NCBI GenBank assembly: GCA_027578815.1
Contig: JANBTH010000075.1
Span: 1-39,796 of the forward strand
Direction of reading: 5' to 3'
Origin: Coemansia sp. RSA 1804
Taxonomy: Eukaryota; Kickxellomycota; Kickxellomycetes; Kickxellales; Kickxellaceae
DNA: 39,796 nucleotides
Shown: positions 19,256 through 27,696 of the stretch, in pieces
Position numbering within the stretch: the first letter of the stretch is position 1
How the letters are laid out: each line of letters opens with the position of its first letter
Program-made: the position numbers and the translations under genes
Notes under the pieces: model-generated
The model's input: only the letters and a program-made list of their open reading frames with translations
Database searches by the model: none
Told to the model about the DNA's origin: nothing

Positions 19256-20848
19256 CTAAGCATGCCTTGGCTTTAGATCAAGAAAAAGGCCAACTGGGAA
19301 GATAAGCCCAGCTGGGGCGGCAGGGGTTGTATGCCAGAATGGACTATCTGCTGGAAGAGACCATTCGAAATTCAAAAGTAATAGCGAAATGGCTATACGT
19401 TGCTCAATAAGAGAGAACCGCATTCCAATACATTGGCGTGGCCCATTGCTGAACGCAGAGAATGAAAATGGCATAGTGCCCCTGAGATCGCTACTTTTGT
19501 CCTCTGCAAAGCGCTCGGGGACAAAAAGCTCAGGATCTGGAAAATACGTAGGGTCATAGTGCATCGCCCATGTGTCAACAGACACAACAGCTCCCTTTGG
19601 TAAAGTATACGGGCCAAGATGCACAGGTTCGGACAGGCGACGACGGATCTCGGCCAAGATGGAGTTTCTTCTCAGAGTCTCCTTGACTATCAGGTCGAGA
19701 TATCCAAGGTCCTTGATCTGCTCGTCTGTCGGATAGGTGCCTTTCTGGTCGCCAAGGACTCCAATGACAATATCCCGTGCTTTTTTCTGGGTGTCTGGGT
19801 GTCGAGCAAGTTCCATCATGACGTACGACAGCGAGTTGGCCGTGGTGTCATAGCCAGCAACGTAGAACAGGCTTATGTTGCTGCGAAGCTGCTCTCTGGT
19901 CAGAGGCACAACCTGTTTTCCGCGGTCGTCAACCAGCTTTCCAGACTTTGACTGGTGATATGATTCAAGAAGAAGAGTCAAAAGGTCGGCATGGTTGCGC
20001 TCATCTTCAGTCAGCGGAGGACGCGACTCTACCTCCTTTATGCGCGAGTCGATGATACCGTCAATAAACGCCTGGAAAGTGCGGAGATGGCCCCACTGTT
20101 TTGCCCGAATTCCAAAAGGAAGCAGGTCTAGCCAGGGAAACATGTTGTACACGGGGTTTAGCATGGCCTCAAGCAACGAGTCGTACATTGCGCGCTGCTT
20201 GTTGTCTGGATCACGAAGAGCTCCAAAGTCGTAGCTCATGATTATATGGCCAAGCACATCGAGCGTCCCCCTGCGGAACCAAAGCAGTGCATCCAGCGGC
20301 TTTGTAGACTCACGTCGCATCACCTCAATTAGCTCGAGCAGCGGCTTTTTAAACAGCTCCGCTGGCCAAGACCTGCGGAAAGCCGGGCTAACTATTGCGC
20401 GGTGGCCTCGATATGCATCGTTATTTTCAAACGTAAGCGAATCACCACTGACCCGTGGCCCCAGCGAGTAGGGCATCAGTCGACGGATGTCAACCTTCTG
20501 GTAGACGTCCGTCTGCATAAAAAGCTTGCGCGCATACTCTGCCTTCTTGACTTTGTATGACCATCCGCCGAACATCCATGCCTTTACAATCCCACCGTCT
20601 TGAAAATACGGCTTGTCAAGTTGCTGCGACACTTCGTAGCGACCGACACCTCTCTTTCGCATCCATTGCAATGTTTTGTAGACAGGGATGTACGGGACGC
20701 CCCCGTCGTTGCTTGGAGGGGGCACAAGCAGACAGGTAACGCGGTATATTGCGTAGACAACAAAAGCAATGGGAGCCCAGGAGACTATTGCATCCATGCC
20801 AGAAGCAAGGTAGCCTGTAAATGAAAAAAGTACCGTGGTATCCTCCAT
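19256..20848 (-). CDS. Cytochrome P450 monooxygenase, paralog of the neighbouring P450, 530 aa
   Basis: This is a second haem-thiolate monooxygenase with an N-terminal hydrophobic anchor (about residues 22-43). The I-helix motif is AGYDTTANS, the K-helix ExxR is ETLRRNS, the PERF region is FVPERFAED, and the haem loop FSNGPRQCIG places the ligand at Cys473. The shared N-terminal signature DGGVPYIPVYKTLQW and AFRRSWPAELFKK show tandem duplication with the gene downstream, followed by clear divergence. All essential motifs are present, so both copies should be active. Substrate and CYP family are unknown. The start codon is the only ATG before the anchor. Confidence 0.95.
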   Translation of the reverse strand: MEDTTVLFSFTGYLASGMDAIVSWAPIAFVVYAIYRVTCLLVPPPSNDGGVPYIPVYKTLQWMRKRGVGRYEVSQQLDKPYFQDGGIVKAWMFGGWSYKVKKAEYARKLFMQTDVYQKVDIRRLMPYSLGPRVSGDSLTFENNDAYRGHRAIVSPAFRRSWPAELFKKPLLELIEVMRRESTKPLDALLWFRRGTLDVLGHIIMSYDFGALRDPDNKQRAMYDSLLEAMLNPVYNMFPWLDLLPFGIRAKQWGHLRTFQAFIDGIIDSRIKEVESRPPLTEDERNHADLLTLLLESYHQSKSGKLVDDRGKQVVPLTREQLRSNISLFYVAGYDTTANSLSYVMMELARHPDTQKKARDIVIGVLGDQKGTYPTDEQIKDLGYLDLIVKETLRRNSILAEIRRRLSEPVHLGPYTLPKGAVVSVDTWAMHYDPTYFPDPELFVPERFAEDKSSDLRGTMPFSFSAFSNGPRQCIGMRFSLIEQRIAISLLLLNFEWSLPADSPFWHTTPAAPAGLIFPVGLFLDLKPRHA

Positions 20849-22526
20849 GATGTTTAAAAATGCTTAAAATTGTCTGCTAACAACTGGCTGGCGGAATCTA
20901 TTATATATCTTTAACAGTTTATTGCAGAGCTGCTTGTAGAATTAAAATAAAACACAAAATGACTGGTGTTTGTAGGCGTGAAAGAAGAGATCAGTTGAGG
21001 ATACAACTTGGGGCTGGCGTTGGGTTTTCTATGTAGAGGCCAGTATATTATATACAAGTATACACAAATTCATACTATAGTGGCTACCATGTTCCTCTCT
21101 CCCTTCTTGTTGACCAGGAATGCCGACATTGTGTCCAATTTCTTGCTCCCTTTTCCAATCATCTGGCAGGTGCATTTCGTGGCAATACTTGTCCACATTG
21201 TTTCCTGAAGGCGAGTTTCGTGCCACCAAATGTATAAGAACACCATTTACAATAATAGTAGTGCTGCGCTTGGCAGTTTTTATCCCCAGTCTATCCCTCA
21301 TCTCTTCTTTTTTCTTTTTTCTCTTTTCTCTTTTGTTTGACGTATTCTATGGACAATGGCTTTTATATTGCCAGTAAAGCACTTCAGCAAGCAAGACTGC
21401 GTAGGTTTTTTCTTATTTCCACGAAATATATAGAGCATTAGTGCACCATAGATATACTGGTGCGAGTAGAAATGTTTGTATTGTGTATGGACATTGTCTT
21501 TTTTTACATTTAAGCATGGGTCATAAAAGGCAAGAAGCAGGTGGAAAAACATTGCTGAAAAGTATCTTGTTTACCTCAAGCACAGAAAGTGCTCCTGTTG
21601 CAACACAACTTCACCAGACACATACTAAAAGAGCCATCGCCCATTGGGTGGAGAGGTAAAAATAAACAACTCTATACCCAGCACAAATATGTTATACTAG
21701 CTAATGCAAAAATACTCTTCAAAAATATTATTTTTTTGCAAAGCACTATATTCGATATGTTGCCATATGCTGATTTTCTTGGCCATTAGTAATATAGAAG
21801 TATCAACGCAGCATATATGCCAGCATCCAAGCGACGCCATGCTTTGTCTTGCGCACAGATACTATTTTTGAGGGATGATGTGTTGCTAATAATAGCACTG
21901 GCTGCGAGGGAGATTAGAGAAGGAGCTGCTGCATAGTAAGTTGGCTGTTTCCAATAAAAGTGCCTCTAGGCTAATAGGGCCAGTGGAGTATTGTAAGAAA
22001 AAAAGCATTATCCTGATTTCTTCAACTGTCTTTTTAGCTTGTCCAACACAATCAACTTGACGCACCAGCTCAAATATTTTACATCAACATGGAACACAAC
22101 TAAATAAATATAGAAAAACTACATTTCAATATAACTTTTCTTACATGTTGCTGTTATATTTGCAACCCACAGTATAGTTATAAAAAACATAGTGTCCATT
22201 ATCTCAGTCTTGGCATGAGAGAGTATATGTGCAGTATGGTGCAGAAATCCCCTGAAGTAACCTTTACACCGAATATGTTTAACACTTACAGCAGAAGATA
22301 GTAAAATATACCGCAACTTGCGAATACAAAATTCCACCCTCAACTGTGAAAAAGGCAGATTATTGTAGTCTAGTGATAAGGGTATGTGGCTCAAAAACAA
22401 TAGTGTAGAACTGAAAGCATAGCTATGAGGTCGGTTTGGCTTTTTTTATTTCTTTTTTTGTTTGCAGAGACAAAAGAGAATAAAACCAAGTCAGTTAAAA
22501 TACCACACTCTGTGGAGATATAGAGA
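20849..22526. other. Long intergenic region between P450 and CK2 beta genes
   Basis: At 1,678 bases this is the longest gap in the window. It is AT-rich, with a pyrimidine tract near 21300-21340. The part next to 20848 is the P450 promoter and the part next to 22526 is the 3' end of the CK2 beta gene. A 90-codon ATG frame on the minus strand (21029-21301) has mixed composition but no family I recognise. No mobile-element termini were seen. Confidence 0.5.
20901..20910 (-). promoter_or_regulatory. TATA-like element upstream of the P450 at 19256-20848
   Basis: On the minus strand the string AGATATATAA lies about 55 bases before the start codon. It could be a TATA element, but A/T-rich DNA makes chance matches likely. 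Confidence 0.25.
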
Positions 22527-23789
22527 TCAAACAACAATCGTGGAAGATGCAGGTGCAGAGTCGGTACTGGTCTTGAGATTCAAAGAAACACCATGATCAA
22601 CGGTGGAATTTGACATATTGTCTCTCCACCGATCTTGTGATTGAAGCTCCTCGTTGGAGTCCAACGACAGAGAAGAAGTCGCAATGATTGCGCTGCTGCT
22701 GAATTTGTCTTCATTGGGTTTGTTAGCGAGGTTGTCAGCAGCGGCTGCCGGGGTTGACGAGCGGCTTACTGTGTGGCAATCAGTGCCAAGGTCCATGTTT
22801 TCGTCTCTGGAGTCATGCGGGTTCTGAGAGCTTGGCGCAGATCTGTTGCTGGCACTAGGTCCTGCAGCGCTAGTTCCGTCCCTCTCAGGGGCATCACTAG
22901 CAAGGTTTTCGTCGCGGTTCTCCGCAGGAGGATCGTCCTGGGCTTCTTTAAAACTCTGTGAGCCGGAGGAGCTCTCGCCGCCATCGCTGCTGGTCTCGAG
23001 CCCTTCCAGCTCAAGATCGTCTTTGGGGCGCATACGAAGCCACTGCATACGTGGACCAGCGTTGCTTCGCTCGTTGATGGCAAAACCATATATGCGAGGC
23101 GTGTAGAGCAGCTCAGGACCCAAGGGAATCAATGAAGGAAAGGCCTGGAAAAACATGTGAGGAAACGTGGTGCCAAAGTAGGCGCCGTCAACATTGTTAT
23201 AGCGCGAGCTGGGCGGAGAGTATATGTCCAGGCAAGAAGGACAGAACAGCTTGACCGAGTCGCGCTCTGGAATGTCAGTGCGACCACAGGGCACTACATG
23301 GGCGTCGTTGCAACAATAGCGCGGGCATTTACCGAAGTCGCCACTCTCATATTTGTCAGCCATCTGGCACAGACCGTTGCGGATCAGAATGTATCGCGCG
23401 TGAATAAGACCATAGACAATCTCAGCAGAGCTGTCGATTTCCTCAATTATGTTAGGGTCCAAGGGCTCGTCGGTATCCTCATTATCCAAAATCATATTCA
23501 GAGCCGCCGTATAGTAGTTTACTGAGGGACACAAGCCAGTCAGATTGAATTCGTCAATAATAAACTCTTCAGGAACCTCGCAAAAGTACTCGTGACCCTT
23601 GAGGGAGCAGAACCATGATATCCACGAGGGGCTTGTTGATCCGTCCGAGGTATATATCTCTTCGCCATAGTCAGATTCATCGGTGTTGTCGAGGTCAGGC
23701 TGGAGTACAGTGCTTTGGGTGTTGCGACCAAAGACATCACGAAGCCCAAGCGTAGTTTCACCGTTAGAGCTGTCCACGCCTTCGGCCAT
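22527..23789 (-). CDS. CKB1: Casein kinase 2 regulatory (beta) subunit, extended form, 420 aa
   Basis: The protein dimerises through a zinc ribbon and forms the CK2 holoenzyme with catalytic alpha subunits. Family blocks are SWISWFCSLKGHEYFCEV (56-72), NLTGLCPSVNYY, YGLIHARYIL (126-135) and the zinc ribbon with Cys155, Cys160, Cys183 and Cys186. The dimer segment DGAYFGTTFPHMFF and the alpha-contact strand PRIYGFAINE follow. Compared with the roughly 215-residue animal subunit it has about 50 extra acidic residues at the N-terminus and a tail of about 170 residues rich in Ser, Asp and Glu (for example EGLETSSDGGESSSGS). The tail contains many potential CK2 sites, which is inference. CKB1 and CKB2 types cannot be separated by eye, so the symbol is approximate. 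It is divergent from the anoctamin gene. Confidence 0.93.
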   Translation of the reverse strand: MAEGVDSSNGETTLGLRDVFGRNTQSTVLQPDLDNTDESDYGEEIYTSDGSTSPSWISWFCSLKGHEYFCEVPEEFIIDEFNLTGLCPSVNYYTAALNMILDNEDTDEPLDPNIIEEIDSSAEIVYGLIHARYILIRNGLCQMADKYESGDFGKCPRYCCNDAHVVPCGRTDIPERDSVKLFCPSCLDIYSPPSSRYNNVDGAYFGTTFPHMFFQAFPSLIPLGPELLYTPRIYGFAINERSNAGPRMQWLRMRPKDDLELEGLETSSDGGESSSGSQSFKEAQDDPPAENRDENLASDAPERDGTSAAGPSASNRSAPSSQNPHDSRDENMDLGTDCHTVSRSSTPAAAADNLANKPNEDKFSSSAIIATSSLSLDSNEELQSQDRWRDNMSNSTVDHGVSLNLKTSTDSAPASSTIVV

Positions 23790-24366
23790 TTTGTGTCCAC
23801 AGAAATCCTTGGAAGAAAAGCAGAAACAAAAAATAAACAGAGGCGATTAAGCACAGCCTACACACAACAAGAAAATACGCAGAAAAGCAGATAAGCAAAC
23901 GGCGATTGTACAGGGAAATTCGCGGGATTCTCTTCTCTACTCGTGTCTGCCACGCTGGTTCAGCCAATACTACGAAAATTCACTAAATCCAAAGCAAGAA
24001 ATATGAGAAATGGCAATAAGCAAAGCTGCAATAGAACATACTATTCTCACGAAACAATGCCGACAGAGCACTCTCAAAATAAAAAATAGAGTAAAAAAGT
24101 TACAACAAACAATTGTAAAGCCAAAGGACGAATTTAAAAATAAAAAATAATGACTGAGCCTTAGTCCTCTCCGCAAGCATGTCGGCTTTTCTGAGCCGAA
24201 CTGGTTGCCAGATACTACTTATCGGATAAGGGGTGAGGAGTTGTAACAGCGCTTGTGTGGCATGTGCTGTTTGTGGCGGCTATGGCACGCAGCAGCTCTT
24301 GTTGTGAGCGCCATTTGAATTTTCGCTTCCTTAACAGGGAACTTTACTTTAATTCGTATTCCTACT
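23790..24366. promoter_or_regulatory. Shared divergent upstream region of CK2 beta and the anoctamin gene
   Basis: This region of 577 bases lies between two outward-facing start codons and must contain both promoters. It is AT-rich. I see no clear TATA element for either gene and no open frame worth reporting. Confidence 0.5.
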
Positions 24367-26895
24367 ATGGACAACAACAAGCAGCAATTCAGGACACTGG
24401 GGTTTCTACAGTCCTGGGCACTTGAGCGCAGAAGCAGACGACTTGGGGCAGCCGCGTTACAGCCGCCAACTAACACGGACGCGGTGGCAGCGTCTGAACA
24501 GCTCAAGAGCTTTGCGGACTTTGTGATATCATTCAGATACAGGCCACCTGGCGCAGGCACGACTTGCCGACAGGAACTGGGCACGGAGGTTGCAAATGCA
24601 CTAGAGGACGTGGTGAAGCGGCTGTCACAGGCCGGACTTGATGTAGAGGTGCGCGAGGCGCTAAAGGCAGCGCGAGTGCGCAGCAGGGGCGCGGCATCGT
24701 TTTCGGTGGAGCGGGGCCATCTTCTTCTGTTTGTCAGGTGCTCGCGCGAGCGGCTTTTGCACGAGCTGGGACGGTCGCGGCTGAGCGACTGGCTTGGCGG
24801 GATGCTTGCTCTGCGACGCGTGGCCAGGGATTCGGGGCGGCAGGCGGCGGATCCGTTTGAGGTGGATCCGGATATTCAGGATGACCCGTCAAAGCTGCTG
24901 CAGGTGAAGGATGATGCGGCAGAGCGCATGTCGGTGGCCGAACGGCAGCGGCTTGTGTACCGACTGATTGCGGGACCGGAAAGCGAAGGCTGTGCAGGTG
25001 TCAGCGCCGAGCGCGAGGCATGCGTGGAGGCGGTGTTTCCGTTGCACAACCACTCGTTCAACAAGAGCTGGATCCGACACTGGTCGTCCAAATGGCTCAT
25101 CGACCGTCACGACCTTCGCCGCATGCGAGAGACGTTTGGCGAGGAGACAGCGATGTATTTTGCATTTCTGCAGAGCTACTTCCTATGGCTAGCGCTTCCT
25201 GCGGCGACTGGACTTGCGTGGTGGCTTGTCGGCAGGAGCTTCTCGTGGCGATTCGGTGTGCTGCTTGTGCTGTGGAGTGTTCTGTTTACTGAGACATGGG
25301 CGCGGCGCGAGTCGGATATTGCCACGTACTGGGGCGTGCGCGGTGCCGAGCGTGCTGCGTCGCTGCGTCGTCCAGACTTTCGCCCTGACCGCCATGTTGC
25401 TGACGCTGCCACGGGAGAGATGGTTCCAGTGTTTTCCAACGGGAAGCGCTGGCTGCGACGCCTTCTAGGTGTGCCGATTGTTCTGGTGCTGGCGCTGGTG
25501 CTGGCGCTGTTTGTGTCATTGATATTTGCACTGCAGACCTTCCTGGATGAGTACTACGACGGCCCCTTCCAGGCCGCGCTTGCAATCATGCCGGTCGTCT
25601 TGTTTTCAGCCTGTCTTCCGGTCTACACGACTGCCTGCACACGCATCGCGAGGCTGCTAACCGACTATGAGAACTACGAGTACGAGTCCGAGTATGCTGC
25701 GCAGTACACCACAAAGATCTTTGTATTCCAGTTCCTGCAAGACCAGCTTTATCTGTTTCTGACCGCCTGGGTGTTTGTGCCAAACCGCGATCGGTTTGAG
25801 CTGTGGGTGCATGGTGTCTATGACATTGTCAGGATGCTTCCGCCGTGGGCAGTTCCGTTTTTGGCGGCCGAGGAAAAAGGCGCCCCATCTGCCTCGCAAT
25901 ACGCCGGAATCAAGTCCAGCTCAACACCTGCGACCGCCATGGTTCAGAGCCTCCTCACAAGCTTTGTTGTGACAAGCCAAATTGTCAACCTAATGACGGA
26001 AACAGCAATCCCCTTGCTTCTGCGCTGGTGGAGCCTGCGCTCCCTTCGAAGGGCTGCTGGCCCACACGATCCGCAGGAGAGCACCGCTGTAGATGGCCCA
26101 GCTATGCACTCGACCCGTGGCCTGCTGGCGGTAGGCAGTTCAACGGGTGTTGAGAGGTGGGCGGATTCTGTGGCAACCGCAGAAGATGCCATTGCGCCTG
26201 TTGACATCCAGATGCAGTTTGCTGCGCAGGTCACTGAAGAGACGCAACTCCCAGAGTACAGCACGTACGAGGACTATGCCGAGATGGCGTCTCAGTTTGG
26301 TCGTGTGGCATTCTTCTCGGTGGCATGGCCGCTGGCACCATTGGCAGCCTTCATCAACAACTGGCTGGAGTTGCGCACAGACGCTGCCAAGATCTGCGGT
26401 ACAACAAAACGACCTATTCCACGGCGTGTCGACACCATTGGGCCGTGGTTGGACATGCTGCGGTTCATGTGCTGGCTATCGTCGATAACGAATGCGCTTC
26501 TCATCTATCAGTTCCACCCCGACTGCTCGTTTCTACCCGCGGTGGGCGATGCGGAGACGATGCAGCGCATTGGCCGTACAAACATGAGCTTTGCACTAGT
26601 GGTATTGCTGTTTTCGGAGCACATGTTTCTGGCTGTTCGCTGGGCAATTACCCATGTCATGGCTTCGTGGCCGGGCGCCTATGCGCGCATTGTCGAGCGC
26701 TCACAGGCCCAGTCAAAGAGGCGCTGGCTCGAGCGCACGCCGGCCATTCTGCGCGGCCTGGCTGATGCAACTGACGAAACAAGCACCGACTTTGTCTCTG
26801 CCCGCGCCTCCGATGATGACAGCCTGCCAGAAAGCTGGCGCGTGGAGCTTGAGCACGGACTCCAAACAATCCACGACGCCTTCAAGACTGACTGA
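24367..26895 (+). CDS. Anoctamin (TMEM16/Ist2-like) membrane protein, 842 aa
   Basis: Fungal anoctamins act as calcium-regulated lipid scramblases or as ER-plasma membrane tethers such as yeast Ist2. The cytosolic N-terminal domain (1-255) is followed by about ten hydrophobic segments beginning near 262-290. Family marks are ETWARRESDIATYWGV (309-324), the re-entrant region LTDYENYEYESEYAAQYTTKIFVFQF cut here for length to TDYENYEYESEYA (432-444), and SQFGRVAFFSVAWPLAPLAA (642-661). The acidic residues ELRTDAAK (668-675) correspond to a calcium-site helix of the family. The protein ends about 70 residues after the last membrane segment, so it lacks the very long basic tail that yeast Ist2 uses for tethering. 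GC content is higher than in its neighbours. Whether it scrambles lipids cannot be read from sequence. Confidence 0.92.
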   Translation: MDNNKQQFRTLGFLQSWALERRSRRLGAAALQPPTNTDAVAASEQLKSFADFVISFRYRPPGAGTTCRQELGTEVANALEDVVKRLSQAGLDVEVREALKAARVRSRGAASFSVERGHLLLFVRCSRERLLHELGRSRLSDWLGGMLALRRVARDSGRQAADPFEVDPDIQDDPSKLLQVKDDAAERMSVAERQRLVYRLIAGPESEGCAGVSAEREACVEAVFPLHNHSFNKSWIRHWSSKWLIDRHDLRRMRETFGEETAMYFAFLQSYFLWLALPAATGLAWWLVGRSFSWRFGVLLVLWSVLFTETWARRESDIATYWGVRGAERAASLRRPDFRPDRHVADAATGEMVPVFSNGKRWLRRLLGVPIVLVLALVLALFVSLIFALQTFLDEYYDGPFQAALAIMPVVLFSACLPVYTTACTRIARLLTDYENYEYESEYAAQYTTKIFVFQFLQDQLYLFLTAWVFVPNRDRFELWVHGVYDIVRMLPPWAVPFLAAEEKGAPSASQYAGIKSSSTPATAMVQSLLTSFVVTSQIVNLMTETAIPLLLRWWSLRSLRRAAGPHDPQESTAVDGPAMHSTRGLLAVGSSTGVERWADSVATAEDAIAPVDIQMQFAAQVTEETQLPEYSTYEDYAEMASQFGRVAFFSVAWPLAPLAAFINNWLELRTDAAKICGTTKRPIPRRVDTIGPWLDMLRFMCWLSSITNALLIYQFHPDCSFLPAVGDAETMQRIGRTNMSFALVVLLFSEHMFLAVRWAITHVMASWPGAYARIVERSQAQSKRRWLERTPAILRGLADATDETSTDFVSARASDDDSLPESWRVELEHGLQTIHDAFKTD

Positions 26896-27696
26896 CCAAG
26901 TTCTGACTGAGTCGGGCCGAATGGCGCAGAGCAGCAGGCCGGCCACTCGGCTAGGCCTGTCCTGACACAGCGCCCACATGGCGCCTCCGGCTGTTGAAAA
27001 GGAGTGCCGGACATGTGGCCAGCACCAGCAGCCGACTCTGTGAGACATGAGGAGCGGAGGCATGAGGCCCAACGTGGTTGCTGACGCAACAAGACCCGTC
27101 GATGCAGCAACCGGCAAGTGTCTTCTTTTTTTTTATCTCTCTGCCGCTTCCACCTTTGCTTTGCTTCCGCTTCTGCTTCTGGTGCGGGGCACCGCAAGCC
27201 AAATGGCAGCCTGGCCTGCATGCGTCGCCACGCAGGGAAAAAGTGTTAGGAATGCGTGGCCCCTGGGCGGCTTTTTTTTTTACCTGCCAAGCGTTTGGTC
27301 GTGGGAGAAGTGGGACGTGTCATTTGGACGTCCATCTTCCCTGTGGTGTTTTTAGCTCTGACTTTGAATACCGGTTGCTGTTGTTTCTCTCTCCTCTGCA
27401 TCGCAACGTCGGTGGGACCTTATTCTCTTCTTTTTTCTTTCCATCTCTTTCCATTCTGTCATAAGGGCTTCTATCTTTAACAAGCTTATCGCTTAGTCTT
27501 TTCTCTTACTCACTTACGTGTTTACCTTATCTTTCCTTTGTCGTCACCACTCTCGCTACTAGCAGCATCTGCCATAGAACGCCCCCCTCACGTCTGCTGT
27601 TCTGTGGTGTGCATTTTGAGGACTCTGCCGCGCCATACTCTACCGCTGGACATCACTCTAGCCAGCACAAGGAGTACAGATCATTCGCTCTACCCA
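26896..27696. promoter_or_regulatory. Intergenic region: anoctamin 3' end and upstream region of the Uds1-type gene
   Basis: This stretch begins GC-rich just after the anoctamin stop, then turns into long pyrimidine tracts (about 27120-27180 and 27360-27560), the usual look of a strong fungal promoter and 5' leader. Several overlapping open frames on both strands are products of this composition. I see no separate gene. Confidence 0.5.

Noticed and set aside
22355..22400. tRNA D-arm-like string TAGTCTAGTGATAAGGG on the plus strand
   Set aside because: No matching T-loop (GTTCRANNC) follows within tRNA distance and no acceptor stem can be drawn.
26679..27221. 180-codon minus-strand frame overlapping the anoctamin 3' end
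   Set aside because: It overlaps conserved anoctamin codons and the rest follows GC-rich, low-complexity DNA; no family is visible.
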